DNA of 45,420 bases, from assembly GCA_003245715.1 (NCBI GenBank), contig QKCJ01000032.1, forward strand, positions 1 through 45,420, given 5' to 3'. The stretch is from a bacterium (lineage in GTDB: Bacteria > Planctomycetota > SZUA-567). The stretch's first letter is position 1; each line of letters starts with the position of its first letter. Positions 1 to 9,059 of the stretch are shown piece after piece. The translations under genes and the position numbers were made by a program. The notes beneath the pieces are model-generated. The model ran no database searches and was not told the DNA's origin. It was given only the letters and a program-made list of their open reading frames with translations.

Positions 1-34
1 TTATTTTGCGATTTGAAAAGTTAGGAGAGAAAAA

Positions 35-397
35 ATGAAATCAGTAGAAGCTATTAAAATGTTCGCTTTTGGAATTGTGATTGCTCTTTTGGCTGTTATC
101 GCCATGAAGAATTCAAGTGTTGTTGCTGAGGATCACGCAACATCCGGAGATATAATTGCTCTGACCAGCCGTGCCGCAACTAACGGCAAGATGTCAATGC
201 TTACCATTATTGATACCAAAAGCAAGCACATGGCTGTATATCAGATGGACGACAACAGCTTTGCGTTCTGCGCTTCCCGTTACTATGGCTGGGATCTGGG
301 TATTGATGACCTCAAGTATCTGCGCCGTGGTTATACGGTGAAGGAATCTGAAAAAGAATACACTAAAAACCAAGCTACGAAGGCAAAAATGAAGTAA
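35..397 (+). CDS. small membrane-anchored protein of unknown function
   Basis: 120 residues. An N-terminal hydrophobic stretch (about residues 9-24) follows a short charged start and looks like an uncleaved signal anchor, leaving a periplasmic domain of about 90 residues. That domain has a short beta-rich part (AVYQMDDNSFAFCASRYYGW) and a Lys-rich tail. The ATG has a clear AGGAGA ribosome site 6-7 bases upstream. It lies 51 bases before the next gene in the same direction, so the two may be co-transcribed. I recognise no family. The repeated Tyr/Trp and the position beside another envelope protein only suggest an envelope role. Confidence 0.7.
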   Translation: MKSVEAIKMFAFGIVIALLAVIAMKNSSVVAEDHATSGDIIALTSRAATNGKMSMLTIIDTKSKHMAVYQMDDNSFAFCASRYYGWDLGIDDLKYLRRGYTVKESEKEYTKNQATKAKMK

Positions 398-448
398 AGA
401 GTACAGACCAATGCCTGATTTGATCTGATTTTTTGAAAGGGACTGCAA

Positions 449-1588
449 GTGGCCGAAGAATATTTGACTTTTGATGAGACTGTTGCCAAACTCGGCGTAT
501 CCGAGGATGAACTGCTGAACATGGTTTCAGGCAACACACTCAGGGCGTTTCGCATAGACCGTGAGACAAAATTCAAACTTGAAGATGTTGAGGCCGTTGC
601 CCTGGGCGGCGGTGCTGCTTCTGCCCCTGCTGAAGATATTGTCGCGCTTGATTCTTCAGACATGTTTGATATTGAAGAAGAACCTGAGATTGCAGCAGCT
701 CCCGATTCCGGCGACTCTGGTGAAATCTTCGAGATTGACGATCTTCCTGATGATATTGTAATGGTCGATGAGGGTGACAGTTCCGAGCTTGAGGTTACTG
801 CTGACCTGACTGACGCGTCATCTGATATCATTGAACCTGATGAAAGTATTTCTATGGTTGAGCTTGAACAGGAATCAAGCATGGTTGACTTCGGCGATGA
901 TTCGCTGGAGATTCTTGAGCCTGATGCTGACAGCGACATTGACAGTAATTCAGAGCTTGAAGAGACTGTTATGACCGATTCTTCCTCAATCAACAATACT
1001 GAAGAGCTTTCTGTTGATGAAGATGATTTTGATTTCAGCACTCAGGAAGTTACTGTTCAGGAAGACGCCATTACCGAGGATGAAATCGGCGGTGATCCTA
1101 CAGTTGTCGGTTATGATGACGACGAAGGGGAGGTGGCTGAGGAGGAAGAGGAGTTTGAAGATGAAGGATATTCTCCGGCATCAGCCCGCCGCTCCCGCCG
1201 CAGCCGCACCTTTGATAAGGAACCGAAGATTCAGACAGATGTGGTTTGGACAGGGGCTATGGCAGTCCTGCTGGTTTTGATGATTTATCCGACCCTGATG
1301 TTTGGCTACCTGCTTTTCCATGGCTACACGACGGGCATGTCAGCTATTCCGGTTGGCGAGCAGCGTTATGATGGGGAAGTCCAGAATATCAGCCCTATTT
1401 TTGTGCCGAGTATGTTCAAGTGGATTCCTGAGTCTGTTCATGGCTTTTTAGGTGAGCGCACTTATGGCAAGGGGCAGACAGGTTATGTTCCTTTTCAGCA
1501 GCGTATCGATTCAGGCCAGCTCAAGCTTGATGAGCCTAATGCTGGTGGTGCCGCAACTTCCGAGAGTGCCGCACCCGCCAATGAGTAG
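449..1588 (+). CDS. HTH-domain protein with long acidic region and one membrane helix
   Basis: 379 residues, starting at a GTG with GAAAGGGA about 6 bases upstream. Residues 5-50 (LTFDETVAKLGVSEDELL ... FKLEDVEAV) resemble the short MerR/excisionase-type helix-turn-helix. A very acidic, Ser/Asp/Glu-rich low-complexity region follows to about residue 245, then a short basic patch (ARRSRRSR). One transmembrane helix spans roughly residues 266-290, followed by a periplasmic tail of about 90 residues ending in Ala/Ser/Glu. The order suggests a cytoplasmic N-terminus tethered to the inner membrane. The HTH may bind a protein or DNA; I cannot tell which. A strong terminator follows the stop. Confidence 0.75.
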   Translation: MAEEYLTFDETVAKLGVSEDELLNMVSGNTLRAFRIDRETKFKLEDVEAVALGGGAASAPAEDIVALDSSDMFDIEEEPEIAAAPDSGDSGEIFEIDDLPDDIVMVDEGDSSELEVTADLTDASSDIIEPDESISMVELEQESSMVDFGDDSLEILEPDADSDIDSNSELEETVMTDSSSINNTEELSVDEDDFDFSTQEVTVQEDAITEDEIGGDPTVVGYDDDEGEVAEEEEEFEDEGYSPASARRSRRSRTFDKEPKIQTDVVWTGAMAVLLVLMIYPTLMFGYLLFHGYTTGMSAIPVGEQRYDGEVQNISPIFVPSMFKWIPESVHGFLGERTYGKGQTGYVPFQQRIDSGQLKLDEPNAGGAATSESAAPANE

Positions 1589-1608
1589 TTTTTAAACCGA
1601 TAAACTCC

Positions 1609-1646
1609 AGCCAGCGCAGGTTTTGTACTTGCGCTGGCTTTTTTTT
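1609..1646 (+). terminator. intrinsic terminator after the acidic membrane protein gene
   Basis: A perfect 10-base stem (AGCCAGCGCA at 1609-1618 with TGCGCTGGCT at 1630-1639) has an 11-base loop and runs into eight T residues. It closes the first two-gene unit and separates it from the OmpA lipoprotein gene. Confidence 0.9.
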
Positions 1647-1755
1647 AAAAAAAAGTATATAATTTTTGAAAGGAAAGTTTATCGGAAGGTAAATTAACAA
1701 TAGTAAACTGTACTTTCATAAAATTCAAAACCAACTTCTACTGGAGGGGATATTA

Positions 1756-2601
1756 ATGAAACTGATCGGACGTTTGGTATGCGGGGCGCTCTCGTTTGCG
1801 GCTGTTACCATGCTTGGAGGGTGTGATTCAATCACACAGGTTAAGGAAGAGAATCAGCAGCTGCGTGAGATTATTCTCAAGCAGGAGAAGGCTAACCAGC
1901 AGCTTCAGGCGCAGATTGAAGCGCTGCGTGCCAAGCCTGAAGGTGTTGATCCTGTTGAGCTGCGCCGTCTGGAGCTTGAGCTGCAGAAGCGCGAGAAGCA
2001 GCTGGCGGTATACCGTCGCGGACTGCACCAGATGCGCGGCCGGGTTGCCCTTTCCGAGCGTATTGAGGTCAAGCTCCAGGCACTGGCTGATGAGCTTGGC
2101 GGCGAGATGGTTGGCAATAAGCTGATGCTGCCTTGTGACTATTTCTTTGCTTCGGGGCGTTATGATCTGATGCCAGAGGGTAAGAAAAAACTGCAGAAAT
2201 TTGCGGAGGTTCTTAAAGATGAAAACCTGATGCTGATGATTGTCGGTCACACAGACAATGTGCCTATCAAGAATCTTAAGAAGCGCAATATCACAACAAA
2301 CCGCCAGCTTTCACTGATGCGTGCGACCGCGGTTCTTGAAGCACTTAACACTGCCGGCTACCCGAAGAACCTGATGTATCCGACCGGCTGGGGCGAGCTT
2401 AAGCCGTTTGTGCCAAACACCAGCGCCAAGAACCGTCAACTTAACCGCCGTGTTGAAATTTACGTTGACCCGGCAGGCAGCGGCCTGATGAATGCCTCTG
2501 CAATTACTGACGTATCTCCGGTTGTCACAGAGGAAGTCATATCAACTCCAGCAACAACCGTTGAGATCGTTAATGACGGCGGCCCGGTTGTCGTTGAATA
2601 G
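1756..2601 (+). CDS. OmpA-family lipoprotein with coiled coil
   Basis: 281 residues. The N-terminus is a lipoprotein signal with lipobox LGGC (Cys23 as the likely lipidated residue). Residues about 28-115 are a Leu/Glu/Gln-rich coiled coil. Residues about 125-245 form an OmpA/MotB-type peptidoglycan-binding domain with the motif VGHTDNVPI (about 163-171) and the later NRRVEI helix. It probably links the outer membrane to peptidoglycan, like Pal or YiaD-type proteins. The C-terminal tail of about 35 residues is Val/Thr rich and not part of the domain. The ribosome site is GGAGGG about 8 bases before the ATG. It is flanked by terminators, so it is probably monocistronic. Confidence 0.9.
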   Translation: MKLIGRLVCGALSFAAVTMLGGCDSITQVKEENQQLREIILKQEKANQQLQAQIEALRAKPEGVDPVELRRLELELQKREKQLAVYRRGLHQMRGRVALSERIEVKLQALADELGGEMVGNKLMLPCDYFFASGRYDLMPEGKKKLQKFAEVLKDENLMLMIVGHTDNVPIKNLKKRNITTNRQLSLMRATAVLEALNTAGYPKNLMYPTGWGELKPFVPNTSAKNRQLNRRVEIYVDPAGSGLMNASAITDVSPVVTEEVISTPATTVEIVNDGGPVVVE

Positions 2602-2629
2602 TACTTATTGCTGTCACATATTATCAATT

Positions 2630-2659
2630 AAAGCCGCCGGATTTTTTTCGGCGGTTTTT
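2630..2659 (+). terminator. intrinsic terminator after OmpA lipoprotein gene
   Basis: CCGCCG (2634-2639) pairs with CGGCGG (2649-2654). The stem extends through a G-T pair and A-T pairs into the T-run. It lies 30 bases past the stop. Confidence 0.8.
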
Positions 2660-2703
2660 GTTTTAGTGTATTGCAAGCTGAACAATATTAGTTGGAGTGT
2701 TTT

Positions 2704-3105
2704 GTGAAAAAAATACATTTGCTATTGTTAATATTTTCGATGCTGTTGATTGTTTGTAGCATTTTTGTGTTAACGCCTGAACCATTGCCTAAATGGAATA
2801 TGAAAATTACAGGTCCGTTTTGGGTGAGACATTGTTATCTTGATGCGGCTGTATCGTTTGATATTTGGAGAGCAAATAAAATTTATGTCCTTGAAGATGA
2901 AAAAGGGCGAATACTGACTTATGGCACGGCTGAAACTTATAATAAGGATGATAAGCTTGAGTTTATTGTTGGGTGTAAAATAAACGAGGGTATTGTTGTT
3001 GATTTGAACGTGAAATTAATAGAAGTCATTATTGACGAGGCCGAAGTAAATAAATGGAAATCGCAGTGGAATGAGAAATATAGGCTGCATTGGTTAGGTG
3101 ATTGA
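2704..3105 (+). CDS. small membrane-anchored protein of unknown function
   Basis: About 133 residues from a GTG at 2704, chosen because GGAG lies 6 bases upstream; the frame also allows a TTG at 2692 that would sit on that ribosome site. A Lys-Lys start is followed by a hydrophobic helix (about residues 5-23), which looks like a signal anchor. A soluble domain with beta-strand character follows, ending WNEKYRLHWLGD. The gene is visibly richer in A and T than its neighbours and sits alone between two terminators. No family is recognised. Confidence 0.6.
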   Translation: MKKIHLLLLIFSMLLIVCSIFVLTPEPLPKWNMKITGPFWVRHCYLDAAVSFDIWRANKIYVLEDEKGRILTYGTAETYNKDDKLEFIVGCKINEGIVVDLNVKLIEVIIDEAEVNKWKSQWNEKYRLHWLGD

Positions 3106-3106
3106 T

Positions 3107-3147
3107 AAAAAATCCCCGGGACTTTGCTTGTTTGCCGGGGATTTTTT
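3107..3147. terminator. bidirectional terminator between convergent genes
   Basis: AAAAAATCCCCGG (3107-3119) pairs with CCGGGGATTTTTT (3135-3147). The stem is GC-rich at its top and has an A-run on one side and a T-run on the other, so it can serve both the upstream plus-strand gene and pyrG on the minus strand. Confidence 0.9.
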
Positions 3148-3168
3148 ATTGGTTGTTTATAGCAGGTA

Positions 3169-4818
<1,650 letters not shown>

Positions 4819-4903
4819 TTATCAATTTCCCTCGTATTATCCTGATATGGATGGATTTCTCAAGGGGATAAAATGCCGGAGCGAAAAAAAAATATCAATA
4901 ATG

Positions 4904-4941
4904 AAAAAGACGCACAGACCAGGGTATGGTTTATGCGTCTT
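4904..4941 (-). terminator. intrinsic terminator of the ffh-rpsP unit
   Basis: On the minus strand AAGACGCA (4934-4941) pairs with TGCGTCTT (ending near 4907) across a 19-base loop and runs into T residues. It lies just past the rpsP stop. Confidence 0.8.
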
Positions 4942-4974
4942 GGCAATACATTTGTCAGCAAAATTAAGCTGTAC

Positions 4975-5373
4975 TCAGACAGGCTTCTTTTCCTTGCGGA
5001 TCTTGCTGTTGGTGGTGCGGCCTTTTTTGCGTGGCTTGACTGAACGAGCCTTCTTGGCCTCAACCTTTTTGTCAGCTGCGCCATCCTTGCTCTTGCGTTT
5101 CTTGTTAGGCTTGCTGCTCCACAGTGATGTGGTCAGACCTCCCTGCTTGAGCAAAGTTGCAACTGTTTCTGACGGTTTGGCACCCTGTTCAAGCCAGTAC
5201 TTGACGCGATCAACATCAAGACGGAGCTTTTCTTCAGAGTTTGTTACGGGGTCGTAGAAGCCAACCTGTTCGATAGGACGGCCATCACGACGTGTGCGGC
5301 TGTTAAAAATGCCGATGTGGTAAAACGGCAAATGTTTGCGCCCGGAGCGCTTCAAACGGATACATACTGCCAA
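4975..5373 (-). CDS. rpsP: 30S ribosomal protein S16 with basic C-terminal extension
   Basis: 132 residues. The first 80 or so match S16 closely (MAVCIRLKRSGRKHLPFYHI, then DGRPIEQVGFYDP and VKYWLEQGAKPSETV). S16 binds 16S rRNA and helps 30S assembly. The protein is longer than the typical 80-90 residues: the last 50 are a Lys/Arg/Ser/Ala-rich tail, likely disordered and RNA-contacting. The start lies only 4 bases after the ffh stop, so the two are co-transcribed, a common arrangement because both serve ribosome-linked functions. A terminator follows. Confidence 0.97.
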   Translation of the reverse strand: MAVCIRLKRSGRKHLPFYHIGIFNSRTRRDGRPIEQVGFYDPVTNSEEKLRLDVDRVKYWLEQGAKPSETVATLLKQGGLTTSLWSSKPNKKRKSKDGAADKKVEAKKARSVKPRKKGRTTNSKIRKEKKPV

Positions 5374-5377
5374 GGTA

Positions 5378-6898
5378 CTACCTCCTCTTTTTACGGTTTT
5401 TCTTTTCTTTTTTACGTTCTTTTTTTACGTCTCTCTGGGCTTTTGTCGCTGACTTCTTGGATCCGCCGAACATTCCTCCCATCCCGGGCATCTGGGGCAG
5501 CCGTGGCATTTCCGGCAGGGCTGAATCACCCCCTACGCCGTCCATGCCTCCCATTTCTCCGTTGAAGGCGTCTTTGGAAAAGAGGCCAAGCTTACCCAGC
5601 TTGCCTATCATCTTGCGCATCTCGCCAAATTGCTTAAGAAGATCCTTGACCGGTTTGACCGCCGGTTGTCCGCCGATATCAAAATGACCGGAACCCGCCG
5701 CGATACGTTTAATGCGGGGCAGCCCGATGATTTCGGGGTTCTTGCGCTCTTCAGGGGTCATACTCTGAATGATGCACTCGATCTTCTTGAACTTTGACTC
5801 GTCTATGTCAAGCCCCTTGAGCTTGCTGCCAATTCCCGGCAACAGCCCCAAGAGATCCTTAATACTACCCATTTTCTTGATCTGCGCAAGCTGTTTTTGA
5901 AAATCTTCAAGCGTAAAGCTGTTTTTTTCCAGCTTCTTGCGCATCGCTTCAGCTTCTTTTTCGTCAACGACTTGCTGAGCTTTTTCAACCAGCGAGACCA
6001 CGTCACCCATACCGAGGATTCGCCCAGCCATTCGCTCAGGGTGGAACTCCTCGATAGCGTCCATTTTCTCGCCGACAGTTACATACTTGATGCAGACGCC
6101 GGTAGTCTCACGGAGTGACAGAGCTGCACCGCCGCGCGCGTCCGAGTCGAGCTTGGTCATTACCGCACCCGTCAGCGGCAGACGTTTCTTGAATTCCTGC
6201 GCGGTATCAACCGCACTCTGACCGATCATTGAGTCGCAGGTAAAGATAATTTCCGCAGGCTTGGTTTTCTTGACAATCCGCTCAAGCTCATCCATCAGTG
6301 CGTCATCGACGTGCAGACGGCCGGCGGTATCAAGAATTATTGTATCTGCGCCCTGAAGTTTGGCAATCTCAAGAGCCTGTTTACAGATTTCAACCGGATC
6401 GCCGCCGTGCTGGTGATGCACCGGCACGCCGATCTGCTGACCTAAAATTTTAAGCTGTTCAATAGCTGCCGGGCGCTGAACGTCAGCCGCTACAAGCAGA
6501 GGTTTCTTTCCTTCATTTTTCCAGCGGTTAGCGAGTTTTCCGGCTGTAGTTGTCTTACCCGCTCCCTGCAGACCGCAGAGCATGATTACCGTCGGTTCAC
6601 CCGGCAGGGTACTCCAGCGGATGTCCTCGCGTTCACCGCCAAGGAGGTCAACAATCGCGTCATGCACGATCTTGACAAACATCTCGCTCGGGTCAACAGC
6701 GGTCAGGACTTTTTCGCCCAGCGCTTCTTCCTTGACCCGGTTAACAAAGTCGCGCGCGATACCGACGCTGACGTCCGCTTCAAGCAGAGCCACGCGAACT
6801 TCGCGCACCGCATCATTGATGTTGCCCTCAGAGATGCTGCCCTTACCAACCAGCGTCCTGAAGACGCCATTCATTTTATCTGTCAGTGAATCAAACAT
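5378..6898 (-). CDS. ffh: signal recognition particle protein Ffh (SRP54)
   Basis: 506 residues, longer than the usual 450 or so. The N domain (about 1-85) is followed by the GTPase G domain with GLQGAGKTTT (109-118), DTAGR (190-194) and TKLD (248-251), with the family-typical DARGGAALS after it. The Met-rich M domain (about 320-455) binds 4.5S RNA and signal peptides. A Gly/Met/Pro then Lys/Arg-rich tail of about 50 residues explains the extra length. It targets nascent inner-membrane and secreted proteins to FtsY. It is first in a two-gene unit with rpsP. The ribosome site before the ATG is weak. Confidence 0.97.
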   Translation of the reverse strand: MFDSLTDKMNGVFRTLVGKGSISEGNINDAVREVRVALLEADVSVGIARDFVNRVKEEALGEKVLTAVDPSEMFVKIVHDAIVDLLGGEREDIRWSTLPGEPTVIMLCGLQGAGKTTTAGKLANRWKNEGKKPLLVAADVQRPAAIEQLKILGQQIGVPVHHQHGGDPVEICKQALEIAKLQGADTIILDTAGRLHVDDALMDELERIVKKTKPAEIIFTCDSMIGQSAVDTAQEFKKRLPLTGAVMTKLDSDARGGAALSLRETTGVCIKYVTVGEKMDAIEEFHPERMAGRILGMGDVVSLVEKAQQVVDEKEAEAMRKKLEKNSFTLEDFQKQLAQIKKMGSIKDLLGLLPGIGSKLKGLDIDESKFKKIECIIQSMTPEERKNPEIIGLPRIKRIAAGSGHFDIGGQPAVKPVKDLLKQFGEMRKMIGKLGKLGLFSKDAFNGEMGGMDGVGGDSALPEMPRLPQMPGMGGMFGGSKKSATKAQRDVKKERKKEKKNRKKRR

Positions 6899-6927
6899 AT
6901 TTTATTTCGTTTCTCGTTTCTTAAACT

Positions 6928-7281
6928 TTAATCATTCAAATTAATTTCAGTTGCCGGTGGATCGGTCTCGGTTTCCCCAGTCTCAAATTTCAGGTTGTTC
7001 TGATTTTGCCGATTACCTTCATTATCACGTTCATTCATTATCGCAAAGCAAAGGCCAAACCAGGCCAGGCCAATTACCGACAAAACAAAAGAAGTAATGA
7101 CCGTTGCTTTTCTCGTAGACCTCAAGCTTGCAACCGCAAGTATCAAGGCGAAAACACAGAGGTACAGTGTCAGCAGCGGTTCAAAAAAGAAGAATAAACC
7201 AATAACCGCAAGACCTAAAGAAAAAGCCGGTAAGCGGTCGATACTTTTCTGCCCGCCTGTTTTGTTGCAATTCTCTGGCAT
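6928..7281 (-). CDS. small multi-pass membrane protein
   Basis: 117 residues with three hydrophobic segments (about 20-35, 37-52 and 60-82) and a hydrophilic acidic Asn/Glu/Thr-rich C-terminal tail. The layout resembles DUF4190-type small membrane proteins, but I do not see a decisive motif. The ATG has AAAGG about 8 bases upstream. The stop lies 29 bases before ffh, so it could be transcribed into ffh. No function can be assigned. Confidence 0.6.
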   Translation of the reverse strand: MPENCNKTGGQKSIDRLPAFSLGLAVIGLFFFFEPLLTLYLCVFALILAVASLRSTRKATVITSFVLSVIGLAWFGLCFAIMNERDNEGNRQNQNNLKFETGETETDPPATEINLND

Positions 7282-7454
7282 TATAAGCCTTTATCTTTGC
7301 TATTAGATTCATAATTGCAGTGCTGCCAAGCCAATATGCAAAGTGCAAAATTATAGTTAAATCCATGTCAGATAAAAGACTTCTGCCTGTATTTTTGTGA
7401 GAAATCAGTAAATTTGCAATATTTCCGGTAGAAGTTGAAAAGGTTGGACGGGAC

Positions 7455-7670
7455 TCAGTCATCACCGCCATCTCCGCTGTCATCAAAATCACTATCGCTA
7501 CTGTCACCATCCCCGCAGTCGGTTATTTCCAGTTCAATATCAAAATACTGCAGGAAACTTGTCCAAGGATATTTTGCATAATAATCGGTATCTTTGAATA
7601 CTTTTGACAGTATGATTAGCCCTGAGACTATAAACCCCAGTGCAATTACAGTAAGGAATAGCGGAATCAT
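7455..7670 (-). CDS. small one-helix membrane protein with Asp-rich tail
   Basis: 71 residues. One N-terminal membrane helix (about residues 3-22) is followed by a linker and a C-terminal tail made mostly of Asp, Ser and Gly (TDCGDGDSSDSDFDDSGDGG). The ribosome site is poor (AGAAG). The gene shares its plan of one helix, about 71 residues and an Asp-rich end containing one Cys with the next minus-strand gene upstream. The two may be related or may simply share composition. The AT-rich body and lack of known homologs keep confidence moderate. Confidence 0.5.
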   Translation of the reverse strand: MIPLFLTVIALGFIVSGLIILSKVFKDTDYYAKYPWTSFLQYFDIELEITDCGDGDSSDSDFDDSGDGGDD

Positions 7671-7716
7671 GGCGTCTTCTACATAAAAAGGTTAAACAAT
7701 AGAGGAATACCTCAAA

Positions 7717-7932
7717 TTAATCGTTATCATCACAATCGTCATTATCAGTAAGAGTATTTTCGATGAAATTTTTATTATCCAGAATATCGCCAATCCCGTC
7801 ATCGTTTTTATAGAGAATAGCTTTGATAATGTCAAATCTAGTGATTTCGTAGCCGAGTCCCCAGGATATTACAACCCGGTAAAACAGATAAACTATCGCA
7901 ATTGATAATACCGTGAGAGTGAGTATGGGCAT
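7717..7932 (-). CDS. small one-helix membrane protein with Asp-rich tail
   Basis: 71 residues from an ATG at 7932 (MPILTLTV). The frame is open up to a TTG at 7965, but that would overlap prmC. One membrane helix covers about residues 2-20. The protein ends in an acidic tail (TDNDDCDDND). It begins 13 bases after the prmC stop, so it may be translated from the same message. It resembles the neighbouring gene at 7455-7670 in size and layout. A possible role is binding cations or a basic partner through the Asp tail, but this is only a guess from composition. Confidence 0.5.
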   Translation of the reverse strand: MPILTLTVLSIAIVYLFYRVVISWGLGYEITRFDIIKAILYKNDDGIGDILDNKNFIENTLTDNDDCDDND

Positions 7933-7945
7933 TATTCTTGAGTAC

Positions 7946-8998
7946 CTATAACCCGGTTGCAACAATCACCCGTGGAATGCCGGCGTGGTCGGCGACTGTC
8001 TCTATCTCGGCCAGTGGTGAGGCTGCCAGGATTATATCTTTTACTGCCTTGTCCTGATGGATACCGATCTCCAGCAGCAGGTATCCTTCAGGATTGAGGA
8101 AATTTTTGGCTTGCGGGATGATCTGCTCGTAACAGGCCAGACCTTTGTTGTCGGCGTACAATGCCAGCGCCGGATCATACATTGAGACCTCCGGCCAGAT
8201 ATCCTTGTCGCCCTCGATAACGTATGGCGGGTTGGAGGTTATGATATCGAATTTTTCGCCGGGCGTGCAGGCAGAGAAGAAATTCCCCTCGCGCCACTCG
8301 ATATCCGCGCCGAGTTCTTCCGCATTACGGTTGGCGACCGCGAGTGCTTCCGGGCTGATATCAACGCCGACTGCTTCGATGTCTCGCGCCATAATTTTTA
8401 TGGATATCGGGATGCAGCCGGTTCCCGTGCCGAGATCAAGTACGCGGCGGATGGTTTTTACTCCTCCCGCTTCTGCACATTTGGCGGTTTCGGTATTCTG
8501 CGCGTCGATATCCTTGACTTCCTGCGCCTCAATCATCTCTGCAAGCTCTGAGGGGATCATATCTTCAGGCATATTGCTGCGCTGTTCGGTGATGAATTCA
8601 CGCATTTTTTTATCCATCGCTTCAAAGACCGCGTCAGATTTTTTCTTCTTTGGTGCCGGATCAAGAATTTTCAGCGCCTGCTCGACGAGGATTTCAGTCT
8701 CGGGACGCGGCGAGAGGACTGCGGGGGTAACGATAAATTCAAGCCCCATAAATTCACGTTTGCCGAGGATGCGGCTGACGGGTTCGCGTTTACTGCGGCG
8801 GCGGATCATCTCGCGGTAGGTGTTAAGCTCCGACTCGCTGAGTGCTCGGTCGAATGAGGAATAAAGCTTGATACGGGAGCAGTCAAGCACCTCGCAGAGC
8901 AGTACCTCCGCATCAAGGCGTGGGGTGGGGATATTTTTCTCAGCCAGAAATTTAGCCGTAGTCTTTATCAGCTCCAGCGGCTGCCATTCTTTATCCAT
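7946..8998 (-). CDS. prmC: peptide chain release factor N5-glutamine methyltransferase
   Basis: 350 residues from the ATG at 8998, preferred over the open frame to 9082 because GGAGAG lies about 9 bases upstream and the family starts here. It methylates the GGQ glutamine of release factors using S-adenosylmethionine. The N-terminal helical domain (1-85) contains SKREPVSRILGKREF. The SAM-binding motif is DLGTGTG (188-194) and the catalytic motif NPPY (256-259). Between RPETE (98-102) and the SAM motif there is an insertion of roughly 60 residues (about 118-183), Lys/Glu/Met rich, not normal for the family. It is near prfA, its substrate gene. Confidence 0.93.
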   Translation of the reverse strand: MDKEWQPLELIKTTAKFLAEKNIPTPRLDAEVLLCEVLDCSRIKLYSSFDRALSESELNTYREMIRRRSKREPVSRILGKREFMGLEFIVTPAVLSPRPETEILVEQALKILDPAPKKKKSDAVFEAMDKKMREFITEQRSNMPEDMIPSELAEMIEAQEVKDIDAQNTETAKCAEAGGVKTIRRVLDLGTGTGCIPISIKIMARDIEAVGVDISPEALAVANRNAEELGADIEWREGNFFSACTPGEKFDIITSNPPYVIEGDKDIWPEVSMYDPALALYADNKGLACYEQIIPQAKNFLNPEGYLLLEIGIHQDKAVKDIILAASPLAEIETVADHAGIPRVIVATGL

Positions 8999-9059
8999 TG
9001 GCGGTTCTCTCCGGTCTGTTAAATCCGGCGGGAGCCGCGTAAATGGTTTCCGGCCGGTA

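Noticed and set aside
331..1041. Long minus-strand Ser-rich frame opposite the acidic membrane protein
   Set aside because: Composition mirrors the acidic coding strand (Asp/Glu codons read backwards as Ser/Ile); no ribosome site or family.
7181..7510. Minus-strand 109-codon frame between two small membrane genes
   Set aside because: Overlaps both neighbours in another frame, and its hydrophobic stretches are reading-frame echoes; the neighbours have better starts and layouts.
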